Assembly: GCF_013318015.2 (NCBI RefSeq)
Contig: NZ_CP115842.1
Span: forward strand, 1,797,001 to 1,861,000
DNA: 64,000 bases
DNA from: Agrobacterium tumefaciens
Lineage (GTDB): Bacteria; Pseudomonadota; Alphaproteobacteria; Rhizobiales; Rhizobiaceae
Direction: 5' to 3'
Part shown: positions 45,351 through 54,028 of the stretch, one piece after another
Numbering within the stretch: position 1 is the first letter of the stretch
How the letters are laid out: each line of letters opens with the position of its first letter
The notes under the pieces: model-generated
Told to the model about the DNA's origin: nothing
Database searches by the model: none
What the model saw: only the letters and a program-made list of their open reading frames with translations
Made by a program: the position numbers and the translations under genes

Positions 45351-45760
45351 GAAGCTGGCTTCTACAAAGCCGTCCGAGTGAAAGCGTTCAACGCCATGCT
45401 AACGGGCTCGCTGGTGGGGCTCGCTATCAACTCCTTAGCATCTCAACCCAGATCAGCAACCAGATCCGTGGGCTGATGAAGACGTTCGGTCTTTTCGTCC
45501 CTAAAGGAACAGGTCGGGTTTTTGATGGCAATGTGAGGGAACTCTTGGATGATAATAACGGCCTGGCACGGATCATTTTGCCGCTGCTCGATGCGTGGCG
45601 CGACATTCGCAAGCGCGTGGCCGATCTCGATCGCCAGTTGCTCGCTGCGGCGAGGGACAGCAGGGCTACCAAGCCATTGACGACAATTCCGGGCGTCGGT
45701 ACCGTCACGGCCGTTTCATACGTCGCTGCGATCGGCTCGGCATCACCGAAGCACCGCTAG
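45350..45760 (+). pseudogene. IS110-family transposase, internal fragment
   Basis: Reads AEAGFYKAVRVKAFNAMLTG, then after a one-base frameshift near 45415 RYQLLSISTQISNQIRGLMK, ..LLDAWRDIRKRVADLDRQLL and TIPGVGTVTAVSYVAAI, a clear match in pattern to the middle of IS110 transposases. Both the N-terminal DEDD part and the C-terminus are missing. Confidence 0.8.
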
Positions 45761-46034
45761 TTCCTCCTGAAAAAAGCGCCTTGACGGGAGAGGAGCGATT
45801 AGGCAACCAAACCGTCTTCGGCAAAGCCGGGGCGGTTCAAACTTCTGTTTCGCCGAGTCTGTGTGGATGAGGTCCGCTAGGGTTGTTCTGTCGAAAACGG
45901 CTGAACACAAGAAAATTGTTGATGCATTTTTGACAACAATGATTTGACAACGACAAGATCCGGAGACGATGGTACAGGTTCGTCCACGGTTAATAGCGCG
46001 TTGCACGCGTACACTTTTTGCATAGAAGCTGAGA

Positions 46035-47393
46035 ATGAAGAAAATTCTTTATCGTATTCCCTTTCACAAGGATGGGAGACCACGTAACTGGTTGAAGGCG
46101 TTGCTTGCTAATAATCAGAAAGAGGTCCGCAGCCTGTGGCGTAGAGTTGTTTATAAGCGAAACGGTTCCGTACGGGCACGATATCATTCTTGGTTGGCGG
46201 ATACGTCTGTCGTAACGAATCCAGCCATGGTTGAAACTGTGGAGAACTATCTCGACAAAAGATGGTCGGCACTGCGGCCGCTAGTGACATTCCCAGAAAC
46301 GCATGCTGAATACCGCATAAACTTGGTCACCGATAGCATCAGAGAATCAAGCCTTTTTGGAGGGGTTGGAACTGCATTGTTGTTGGCCGTTCTGTTGGCG
46401 GAAAAATCCCAAGCGCCTCTAAGAATCATTACTCGCCTAGAGCCTCCGGACAGCCTTAGTCTTGCTGCACTTCTCAAGGCAAACGATATTGAATTTTCAG
46501 GACGAGTGGAGTTTCAGTTTGCTCCCCATTACGGGAGCAGAGAACTGCCAGTTTGTCATCTCGATCTTTTCATATCTACGTCTTGGTGGACAACTAGGTG
46601 TTTGTTGAACACTGTGCCGCATGACCGCATCGTTTATCTTCTTCAGGAGGACGAGCGGATGTTCTATCCAATGGGCGATGATCAAGTTGCATGTGGATTG
46701 ACGCTTGCGGAACCAGTGAAGCTTGTTGTGGTGAATACTAAACTTCTCCACGCCTCTCTAACAGATGAAGTCAGCGGTATTCCCGGTCTTTTAGACCGTA
46801 GCGTGTTTTTCGAACCTGCTTTTAGCGCTCGCCAGCGGAATTGGAGCGGTGCACCAGATAAAAGGCAATTATTCTTCTATGCTCGACCAAACAACCTTCG
46901 GAACTTGTATCTAACAGGGCTTCGGTTGATTGAAGATGCTGTGTCAGAAGGGATCCTCAATCCAGAGGAATGGAAGGTGCATCTTGTAGGTCACGACCTC
47001 CCGAAGCTAGAGTTTTCTTCTAACCTAGAGGTGGAGTATCACAAGCCTATGCATTGGGAGCAATATCTCGAGTTTTTGCGGGGGATGGATGCAGGTATCA
47101 GTTTAATGCATACGCCTCATCCTTCGTATCCTCCATTAGATCTGGCCTCTATGGGTATACCCGTATTAACTAATGCAGCATTCAGTAAGCGTCATCTCAG
47201 CAACTACTCAAACAACATAATCTGTGCAGAACTTAACAATGCATGTCTTATCCGTGGACTCTCCGAGCTTGTCGCCCGGGCCAACGATCTCGAATTGTGT
47301 AGAAAAAACGTCTCGAGCGACAATATTTGCCGGAGCTGGCGCCAGGCCTTGAGCGCCGTAGTTGAGCAATTAAACAGCATAATTGAACGTTGA
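46035..47393 (+). CDS. Glycosyltransferase, WsaF-like
   Basis: 452 residues, no signal peptide. The C-terminal half has a GT-B second domain: RQLFFYARPNNLRNLYLTGL, EWKVHLVGHDLPKLEF, MDAGISLMHTPHPSYPPLDLASMGIPVLTNA, which is the donor-binding region of GT4-like enzymes. The pattern FYARPNNLRN and the N-terminal NLVTDSIRESSLFGGVGTA resemble rhamnosyltransferase WsaF. It probably adds a sugar to the surface polysaccharide of this island at the inner membrane. Base composition is clearly AT-richer than in the first 35 kb. The next gene starts 5 nt after its stop. Confidence 0.75.
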   Translation: MKKILYRIPFHKDGRPRNWLKALLANNQKEVRSLWRRVVYKRNGSVRARYHSWLADTSVVTNPAMVETVENYLDKRWSALRPLVTFPETHAEYRINLVTDSIRESSLFGGVGTALLLAVLLAEKSQAPLRIITRLEPPDSLSLAALLKANDIEFSGRVEFQFAPHYGSRELPVCHLDLFISTSWWTTRCLLNTVPHDRIVYLLQEDERMFYPMGDDQVACGLTLAEPVKLVVVNTKLLHASLTDEVSGIPGLLDRSVFFEPAFSARQRNWSGAPDKRQLFFYARPNNLRNLYLTGLRLIEDAVSEGILNPEEWKVHLVGHDLPKLEFSSNLEVEYHKPMHWEQYLEFLRGMDAGISLMHTPHPSYPPLDLASMGIPVLTNAAFSKRHLSNYSNNIICAELNNACLIRGLSELVARANDLELCRKNVSSDNICRSWRQALSAVVEQLNSIIER

Positions 47394-47398
47394 CGCCT

Positions 47399-48580
47399 AT
47401 GTACACTGATCTTGTTACTGAGCAAATCGCTTACCGAGCACCGTGGGATGACGAGCCGTTTGATTCCCGTGCCAGAGTCTTAAAACAACATTCGCACATC
47501 CGAGTCGCGTACCTTTATGAAAGGCCGGACACCAGCACCTTTCGATATCGAGTGTTCAACATGGTTGAGGCAATTCGCGAACTTGACCCGTGCGAGATCG
47601 TGGCGAGTTGGTTCTCGCTTGATGAGATCGACTCGTTGATGTCGCTCCTACCAAGAATCCAAGTCCTAGTTTTGGCGCGGGTGAGATACGGAAAATCGGT
47701 AGGCGAGCTTATGGCCCGTGCGCAAGCATTTAACGTGCGAATTCTGGCGGACTTTGATGACTTAGTGTTCGACACTAGCTATGCCCATTTAGTGCTAGCA
47801 AACAACGATCAACCGACGGAAAATGACGCTCACATAAACTCCTGGTACGCATATGTCGGTAGACTCCAGGCAACTGCTGCACTATGTGACGGCGGCATCA
47901 CGACAAATGAGTTTTTGGCACCGAAACTTGCCAAAGCGTGTGGCGGTCCAGTTAGTATTGTACCAAATTTCTTAAACAAGAGGCAGCAAGAATTTTCGAA
48001 AATACTGCTTGAAAAGAAGCGCGCTAAAAACTTTCGCGGAAGCGGGACGGTCAAGATCGGATATTTTAGTGGCTCACCGACGCATAATAGGGACTTCCAG
48101 ATCGCCGTCCAAGCACTTTGCCGGCTCTTAAAGGAAGATCGCGACGTCACAGTTCGTATAGTCGGCTTTATGGAGAGTTTCAGGGAGTTGTCTCAGTTCT
48201 CCGAACGGGTTGAGGTGATTGAGTTGCAAGATTGGCTCAACCTCCAGGCGCGTATAGCAGAAGTTGATGTAAATATCGCGCCACTACAGCTAAATGATTT
48301 CACTAATTGTAAGAGCGAATTAAAGTATTTTGAGGCGGCGGTGGTTGGAACTTTTAGCTGTTTGTCGCGAAGCTATACGTTCGCTCATGCTGTGAGTGAT
48401 CCCCAAGATGCACTGATTGTAGACGATTGGCGGTGGCATGAAGCTCTTAGCACGGCTGTCGACCTTGTCAGAACCCCACAGGTTTATGGTCAACGCGTTG
48501 AGAAGGCTGCTGAGCGTGCCTACTCACGGTATGGTTGGGATTGTAATACGGATAAAATATTGGCTGCATTAGAGATATAG
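47399..48580 (+). CDS. Glycosyltransferase (GT4-like)
   Basis: 393 residues from ATG 47399; a TTG three codons earlier is also in frame. VAYLYERPDTSTFRYRVFNM opens the acceptor domain; ILADFDDLVFDTSYAH and GGITTNEFLAPKL follow; the donor half has VKIGYFSGSPTHNRDF, VTVRIVGFMESF and VDVNIAPLQLNDFTNCKSELKYFEAA, where the Glu in the Lys-Ser-Glu-Leu-Lys-Tyr segment matches the GT4 donor motif. No membrane spans. It acts with the preceding transferase on the polysaccharide repeat. The sugar cannot be told. Confidence 0.8.
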   Translation: MYTDLVTEQIAYRAPWDDEPFDSRARVLKQHSHIRVAYLYERPDTSTFRYRVFNMVEAIRELDPCEIVASWFSLDEIDSLMSLLPRIQVLVLARVRYGKSVGELMARAQAFNVRILADFDDLVFDTSYAHLVLANNDQPTENDAHINSWYAYVGRLQATAALCDGGITTNEFLAPKLAKACGGPVSIVPNFLNKRQQEFSKILLEKKRAKNFRGSGTVKIGYFSGSPTHNRDFQIAVQALCRLLKEDRDVTVRIVGFMESFRELSQFSERVEVIELQDWLNLQARIAEVDVNIAPLQLNDFTNCKSELKYFEAAVVGTFSCLSRSYTFAHAVSDPQDALIVDDWRWHEALSTAVDLVRTPQVYGQRVEKAAERAYSRYGWDCNTDKILAALEI

Positions 48581-48676
48581 GATGTTCTGTCGCGACAAAA
48601 TATGCCAGTAAAGCCCGCCGAGACGTGCCGGTGCGGAGTAGGGCGCGTAAAATCCATCACAAGATGCAGGCAAAAA

Positions 48677-49729
48677 ATGATTGCAATAGACACGGATATA
48701 GATTCACCAAACTACATACCATTGACTGCCTGGCTTCGCCATGGCCCATTTGCAATGTGGTTGGTCCGCACGATGAAGCCTAGGCGAATTGTTGAGCTGG
48801 GTACACATTACGGTTTTTCATATTTCAGTTTTTGCCAAGCAGTGGCGTCTCATAAGTTAATGACTGACTGTTTCGCTGTGGATACCTGGGCGGGTGACGA
48901 GCACGCTGGATACTACGACGATAGTGTTTACTTGGCAGTGGTCGAGGAAAATATAAAATTCGCGGGATTTAGTACATTACTAAGGAAGACCTTTGCTGAG
49001 GCGCTCGATGATGTTGAGGATAACTCAGTAGATATTCTCCACGTCGACGGGAGGCATTTTTACGATGACGTGAAAGAGGATTTTACTTCTTGGACACGAA
49101 AGCTCTCTGACCGCGCCGTAGTTTTATTTCATGACACTGAGGTTAGAGAACGTGATTTCGGAGTGTGGCGTTATTGGGCGGAACTAACTCTTGAGAGACC
49201 CGCGATTAATTTTCGTTTTGAACACGGGCTAGGGGTGCTTTTTTGGGGCGAGAGCGTTCCCGATGAATTACAGCCATTTGTTGGGCTGATCGAGAAGGAA
49301 CCTTCGCGCACGTTCATTGAGAACTATTTTAAAATCGCTGGAGACGCTTTTTCAGAAAAAATACGTCTCGACGAGCAATTGGACACCCTACGTTTACAGC
49401 TTTCAAGTGAACTTTCAACCTCACAGGAACTTCGCAGGACTAACAATGTTCTGATTGAGGAATTGGAAGAAAAAAACAAAGAATTAGTCATTGCTGCGAG
49501 CAGGTTAGAAGCAGTGAAGTATATTTTGAATGTTGAGAGAAAAAGTCCGCTTATTGGGTTAAAAAGCCACATAGCGTATGTTGTGTTAACGCGGATCGCG
49601 AGGATTTCTTCTTCGACTTTTCCAAAATTTAGCGAAAGGTTGTCTCGAAGCGCTGCAAAGCGTGACCCAAGTCGTGACCCTTTCCGTGGCGTGCAGCTGA
49701 GGTCAAGGACTGAAATGTTGGGTGAATAG
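48677..49729 (+). CDS. SAM-dependent methyltransferase with coiled-coil tail
   Basis: 350 residues from the Met at 48677 (AGG 7 nt upstream); an ATG at 48602 would add 25 residues of poor quality. The Rossmann motif I is RRIVELGTHYGFSYFSF, later NSVDILHVDGRHFYDDVKEDF and RAVVLFHDTEV, as in Methyltransf_24 proteins linked to glycan synthesis. Residues ~245-300 form a coiled coil (LDTLRLQLSSELSTSQELRR, LIEELEEKNKELVIAA). The last ~25 codons run close to a truncated IS110 copy, and the native C-terminus may have been lost. Confidence 0.78.
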   Translation: MIAIDTDIDSPNYIPLTAWLRHGPFAMWLVRTMKPRRIVELGTHYGFSYFSFCQAVASHKLMTDCFAVDTWAGDEHAGYYDDSVYLAVVEENIKFAGFSTLLRKTFAEALDDVEDNSVDILHVDGRHFYDDVKEDFTSWTRKLSDRAVVLFHDTEVRERDFGVWRYWAELTLERPAINFRFEHGLGVLFWGESVPDELQPFVGLIEKEPSRTFIENYFKIAGDAFSEKIRLDEQLDTLRLQLSSELSTSQELRRTNNVLIEELEEKNKELVIAASRLEAVKYILNVERKSPLIGLKSHIAYVVLTRIARISSSTFPKFSERLSRSAAKRDPSRDPFRGVQLRSRTEMLGE

Positions 49730-49837
49730 ATTTGGTTTCAGCCAAGCGTCGATCGTGAGCGATGGGGTGACGCTCCCACTCAACGGCATCCTCGTGCCAG
49801 AATGGTTGTGTTGGAACCATTAGAAGGGAGAGCGTGC

Positions 49838-49970
49838 ATGGAAAAGGTTAGCATAATCGGCCTGGATTTGGCCAAAAGCATAACTCAAGTTCACGCAGCA
49901 AGCGCGGATGGCTCGGTGCTTTTTCGGCGAAAGATTTCGAGCAAGAAATTGCTTGCGTTCATATCCGGTG
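49838..49970 (+). pseudogene. IS110 transposase, N-terminal fragment
   Basis: Begins MEKVSIIGLDLAKSITQVHA, with the first catalytic Asp of the DEDD set, and ends after LLAFISG, where the IS21-type sequence begins. About 44 of ~340 codons are left. Confidence 0.8.
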
Positions 49971-50095
49971 CCGATTCCGATGAAGCCGCCCCTTTGTTCC
50001 GAGATAATTGCGCCCCCGGATTCCGGGATGATCTCGCCCCCTTGAGGCTGGGGTCCTGCTGGTCTTGATTGTTGTCAGCTGTTCGTCGTTAGGAG

Positions 50096-50316
50096 TCAAC
50101 ATTTCCGGGTTTGATTTCGCCGCAAGCTTTCCCCGGACAGGTCGATACGGTGTGCGTTGTGAACAAGGCGATCGAGGATGGCATCAGCGTAGGTTGGATT
50201 GCCGATGACCTCATGCCAGGCCGATACCGGAAGTTGACTTGTGATGATGGTCGAGCGGCGTCCGTAACGATCTTCGAGGATTTCCAGCAGATCATGGGTG
50301 AGCGTCCGGTGAGCTG
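50096..50316 (-). pseudogene. IstB (IS21 helper ATPase), C-terminal fragment
   Basis: On the minus strand: [40 protein letters not shown] and [20 protein letters not shown] to a TGA at 50096-50098. This is the conserved C-terminus of IstB. The upstream ATP-binding part and istA are absent. Confidence 0.82.
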
Positions 50317-50493
50317 TTTTTGCTGATCGGGCAAATCAGGCGATGTTCTGGCATGCGAACCAGCATTAGTGCTAATGACCTGCCACGGCTCGTCCTCCTG
50401 TGATGAGGATCGGCTCGGTCTGTCCGAGCAACCCTCGGAAGTCCAGTGTAGGACGAGCCACCCCAGGCGAGAAGAAGTACATACGGTCTTACG

Positions 50494-51810
50494 TTATTTC
50501 CGTATAATAAGACCAGCCTTGACAAGCGGGGCAATAAGCCTCCTGACATGTTCGAACGGAAGTTTGATCAACTGAGCTATCTCAAATAGGGTTTTTTGCC
50601 CGTCACAAAATGAGATTGCATTCATCATGTCCCTAACGCTGTCTCCAGACCCGGCAACAGATAGATCGGGGTAGAGTCGGCGTTTACCTAGTTGCGGCTC
50701 ACCAAGAGTTGTGATGAGAGGGACAAAGTCTTCTTCAAGGATTTCAATCGATGCACGCAGTGCTTGGTATCCCCCAGCAAGGCCTGCAGCGGTCACAACC
50801 TCTCCAAGCGTGTCCTTTGAGGTATGATACTCGGGATATTCGCCGTATTTTGATCGCATGATCGAAGTCACCGGCAGGTCAACCCCTGGGGCGCAATACT
50901 GCCGCTCATCGCTGCCTCGATCAAGCCATGAATATCGCTTATAGGATGGGTCAATATGTTCAAGCACGTGCTGTGCAATTATATCGACTTTCGTGCCCCC
51001 GTCCCGCGAAGGGAGGAAGGAGTAGCATCGATCATCGCCGATGCAGGTGACATTGAAACCAGCAATTACCCTCTTCTTCAAAACATCGATGTTCCGGCTT
51101 AAATACACGATTGAGCCGATGGTTTCCGGTACAAAGACAAATCTGAAGCTGTAGCGTCTGTCAGCTTTCTCAATGATCGCCTTAGCGAGTGCAGCGGTTA
51201 CGACTGGTCCTGAGAGCTCGTTGTTCGCCATCGACGGATGGCAAATATATGTTGAGATAAAAATCTCGTATTTGCTTTCTCCGGGGATAATAAGTTCACC
51301 ATAGTTCAATTCGCCCGGAGCTAGATCCGCGTCAATCTTTACTCGGTAGCTACCATCCTTAAACTGCAGTCGCTGTTCATGAGAGAGGCAAAAACCCCAT
51401 CTCCGCTTATAATAAGACGTTACATAAGGGATAGCTTCGGGATAATTAGGAAGAGAGTAAAGGTGCTGTTGTAGTTCGTCTAACGGCAACTGCATGTCTA
51501 CCGGCTCCGAATACCCTAGCAGGTGAAGATTATTGTTCGCGAAATCGACCACGCGGGTGCCACTTCGGTCTTCGATATATGCCTCTCTTACATTCCATTC
51601 ATCAGGAACTATCCAATCGAAGGCTGCAGTTCCGGAAGGAACGCTCTCAATCGTCAATCCAGGCAACTCTCTTTGCAAGATTGACAGTGTGCTTCGAACG
51701 CCGCTCCCTGTAATAGATCGATTGATAGGCCATAGCTCCGAAGCAAGATTGAAACACCAAATACCAACATTCTGGATGTTTCTAAACGGGCCTAAATCAA
51801 TCGGTTTCAT
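50494..51810 (-). CDS. DUF4910 / aminopeptidase-like protein
   Basis: 438 residues from the Met at 51810, with AAGGA upstream and a 14-nt overlap with the preceding acetyltransferase-like gene. The core is M28-peptidase-like: FISTYICHPSMANNELSGPVV (His and Asn/Glu ligands), FVFVPETIGSIVYL, CIGDDRCYSFLPSRDGGT, DRGSDERQYCAPGVDLP and HTSKDTLGEVV. The C-terminus is a winged-helix-like segment (LFEIAQLIKLPFEHVRRLIAPL). Such proteins recur beside AAC(3)-like acetyltransferases in polysaccharide and nonulosonic-acid clusters; their reaction is not established to my knowledge. Confidence 0.8.
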   Translation of the reverse strand: MKPIDLGPFRNIQNVGIWCFNLASELWPINRSITGSGVRSTLSILQRELPGLTIESVPSGTAAFDWIVPDEWNVREAYIEDRSGTRVVDFANNNLHLLGYSEPVDMQLPLDELQQHLYSLPNYPEAIPYVTSYYKRRWGFCLSHEQRLQFKDGSYRVKIDADLAPGELNYGELIIPGESKYEIFISTYICHPSMANNELSGPVVTAALAKAIIEKADRRYSFRFVFVPETIGSIVYLSRNIDVLKKRVIAGFNVTCIGDDRCYSFLPSRDGGTKVDIIAQHVLEHIDPSYKRYSWLDRGSDERQYCAPGVDLPVTSIMRSKYGEYPEYHTSKDTLGEVVTAAGLAGGYQALRASIEILEEDFVPLITTLGEPQLGKRRLYPDLSVAGSGDSVRDMMNAISFCDGQKTLFEIAQLIKLPFEHVRRLIAPLVKAGLIIRK

Positions 51811-52540
51811 AGAGGTAATCCTTCGCCTTGCCCGCATTAATCACTTCCGCCGTTGCTTCATATATCGCGTTGGCAGATGCAATTCTTAATCCAGTCCCCT
51901 GCTTCTCACGATCGCCGCGGTATATCCCTTTTTGCCAGAGGAGGCTTCCCATCCGATTAACACTTGTTTTCACCCCCTGCTCGGTCCTCCGGACAAATAT
52001 CGAATATCGACGTCTCGACTCTATGCCGTCAACGTCTGTGTATCGACCATCAAAGTTTTTGTGCGCGCGGTACTCTACCCCGCACATTTCCTCGACATGA
52101 TGATAGAAGGTCATCGAATGCTGATCAGGTAGATCGAGAACTGCGATGTCAGCATCCAAGCGCCTCAACATCGCGAAAGGCGAATCGGACCCGTAACCCG
52201 AAAAATTATCGATCCCCTCGAATAGAGTTGCTTTTGCTCCTATCGCTACAAATGAGTAAACCGGATGCCCGGTCCTGACCCCGCCATTTCTATGGCGTGC
52301 AGCTTCAGTGACGTTACCCATTTGGCTCGGAGTTGAGCGGATGTCGAAGGGCACTCCTCTCGTGAACTCGAAATTAAATAACGGGAGCAGGAGCGTTCCT
52401 TCTGAGCCTAAGCGCTCTAGAAACAAGTCAAGAAACTTCTCCGGCCGCATTTTCGTGTGACGATAGAATCTGGCGTATGAGCTGTGTAAGAGCACCGTAC
52501 TCCCAGGTGCGATATTTGAAAAATCCATCGATAATACCAC
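51797..52540 (-). CDS. AAC(3)-family N-acetyltransferase-like protein
   Basis: 247 residues with antibiotic-acetyltransferase family features: GSTVLLHSSYARF, LGSEGTLLLPLFNFEFTRG, FDIRSTPSQMGNVTEAARHR, RTGHPVYSFVAIGAKA and SPFAMLRRLDADIAVLDL. In surface-glycan clusters such proteins are thought to acetylate an amino sugar using acetyl-CoA rather than confer drug resistance. The first start is a GTG with AGGGA nearby; an ATG at 52528 is in frame. Translationally coupled to the DUF4910 gene. Divergent from pseB. Confidence 0.82.
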   Translation of the reverse strand: MVLSMDFSNIAPGSTVLLHSSYARFYRHTKMRPEKFLDLFLERLGSEGTLLLPLFNFEFTRGVPFDIRSTPSQMGNVTEAARHRNGGVRTGHPVYSFVAIGAKATLFEGIDNFSGYGSDSPFAMLRRLDADIAVLDLPDQHSMTFYHHVEEMCGVEYRAHKNFDGRYTDVDGIESRRRYSIFVRRTEQGVKTSVNRMGSLLWQKGIYRGDREKQGTGLRIASANAIYEATAEVINAGKAKDYLYETD

Positions 52541-53029
52541 ATTTCCCTGAAACTAGTGGACTATTAGCAAGCACCCAAGTGAGCATCAACACTTGTCAAT
52601 CATTTTCCGTGGCATCTGGCCCGAAGCTTGTCTGCGACAACGCCCAACACTCGCTCCGAGCGTTTTGTTTGGTTGGCGTCTTCCGGCGATCTCCATCATA
52701 GCCTGCTATCTGAGTAGTTCATATTGTCTGTTCAATCGCTGACCCGAGCTATATAGTTGCGAATCGAGATAGAAATAACTTTGAAGAGGTCCTTCCGTGG
52801 ATAGCCTTCAGAACGAATGAACTTCATATGCCATTTGAAGAGCTAGCTGACCGTGCGGACCTTTGGTCGAACTCATCAACTCTGGGACACATCATGAATA
52901 GTGATTATCAAGAATTGCGCTGTCTCTCATGGATTCAAATAAAGGCATAAAATGCGCTGGCCGATAATTCCTTTTGAGGCCAAAAGTTGAGTATCAATGA
53001 TATTATCAAAGAGAAATCGAAGTGAATCC
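52541..53029. other. Divergent intergenic region upstream of pse operon
   Basis: 489 nt, AT-rich, without a credible gene. It must hold the promoters of the acetyltransferase-like gene (minus) and of pseB (plus). Small frames inside are short and unconvincing. Confidence 0.45.
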
Positions 53030-54028
53030 ATGCTAACAGGACAATCAATTCTAATCACCGGGGGAACCGGTTCCTTCGGAAACACCTTTCTTCCGATGAC
53101 ATTAAATCGCTTCAACCCGCGAAGGGTCATAGTCTATTCGCGTGATGAAATGAAACAGTGGGACATGGCTAAAAAATTCCAAGGCGACGATCGTGTACGT
53201 TTTTTCATCGGCGACGTGCGGGATCGTGATCGGCTACATCGTGCCTTAGATGGCGTAGATTATGTTGTCCATGCCGCAGCGACAAAAATCGTTCCCACAG
53301 CGGAATATAATCCATTCGAGTGCGTCAAAACGAACATCAATGGAGCAATGAATCTAATAGATGCGTGTATAGATCGAGGCGTAAAAAAAGTCGTTGCTCT
53401 TTCAACAGATAAAGCGAGCAGTCCTGTGAACCTTTATGGCGCGACGAAGCTTGCGTCTGACAAATTGTTCGTCGCTGGAAATTCTTATGTTGGTGGGCAT
53501 GGGACATCTTTTTCAGTCGTTCGATATGGCAACGTACTTGGCTCACGGGGTTCAGTTATACCTTTCTTCTTGAGCGTGAAAAAAAATGGTGTTCTGCCTA
53601 TCACTGACGCACGGATGACGCGCTTTATGATCACCCTCGAGCAGGGCGTTGAACTGGTTTGGCATGCCTTCCAAGATATGGAAGGTGGTGAAATATACGT
53701 GAAAAAAATCCCCTCTATGAAGGTGGTAGACCTAGCGCGCGCAGTTGCTCCCGACGCAAAACACGAATTCGTCGGGGTTCGCCCTGGGGAAAAGGTTCAT
53801 GAGCAGATGATAAGCCCAGAAGACTCATTTTATACCTACGAGTATCCGGAGCATTTTAAGATTTTACCGTCGATCAATAATTGGGGCAACAGTAAAGAGC
53901 GCATAAAAAATGGAATAAAGGTCTCGGAAGGGTTCAGTTACACCAGTGATAATAATGTAGAGTGGATGGATGTGACGACTCTTCAAAGGTGGATTTATAA
54001 CAACAAAGATAAGATCGGCAGTATATGA
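53030..54028 (+). CDS. pseB: UDP-N-acetylglucosamine 4,6-dehydratase (inverting), PseB
   Basis: 332 residues, extended SDR. SILITGGTGSFGNTF binds NADP; VIVYSRDEMKQWDMA, FIGDVRDRDRL, VVHAAATKIVPTAEYNPFE and VVALSTDKASSPVNLYGATK are nearly diagnostic of PseB (Asp-Lys and Tyr-x3-Lys catalytic set). It makes UDP-2-acetamido-2,6-dideoxy-L-arabino-hexos-4-ulose, first step to pseudaminic acid. The Met at 53030 is chosen because it matches the family's N-terminus; the frame opens at 52997. Stop overlaps pseC by ATGA. Confidence 0.95.
   Translation: MLTGQSILITGGTGSFGNTFLPMTLNRFNPRRVIVYSRDEMKQWDMAKKFQGDDRVRFFIGDVRDRDRLHRALDGVDYVVHAAATKIVPTAEYNPFECVKTNINGAMNLIDACIDRGVKKVVALSTDKASSPVNLYGATKLASDKLFVAGNSYVGGHGTSFSVVRYGNVLGSRGSVIPFFLSVKKNGVLPITDARMTRFMITLEQGVELVWHAFQDMEGGEIYVKKIPSMKVVDLARAVAPDAKHEFVGVRPGEKVHEQMISPEDSFYTYEYPEHFKILPSINNWGNSKERIKNGIKVSEGFSYTSDNNVEWMDVTTLQRWIYNNKDKIGSI

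Larger units (their letters stand above)
44997..45839. mobile_element. IS3-type element remnant carrying an IS110 fragment
   Basis: Bounded by imperfect inverted repeats: TGAACCGCGCCGGGTTTGCC at 44997-45016 and, reversed, TGAACCGCCCCGGCTTTGC at 45821-45839. Inside are a broken IS3 orfA followed by part of an IS110 transposase; no orfB is left. At 843 bp it is shorter than an IS3 element. No flanking target duplication was seen. It is presumably dead. Confidence 0.7.
49735..50316. mobile_element. Composite of truncated IS110 and IS21 elements
   Basis: Left, the non-coding leader and first 44 codons of an IS110 transposase; from about 49971 GC-rich imperfect repeats with GATTCCGGGATGATCTCGCC, typical of IS21-family ends, then the 3' end of istB on the minus strand. 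Neither element is complete. The IS21 copy evidently inserted into the IS110 copy, and a later deletion removed the right parts. Confidence 0.7.

Noticed and set aside
51797..52540. Antibiotic (aminoglycoside) resistance gene
   Set aside because: Family similarity to AAC(3) only; location in a glycan cluster coupled to a DUF4910 gene makes amino-sugar acetylation likelier.
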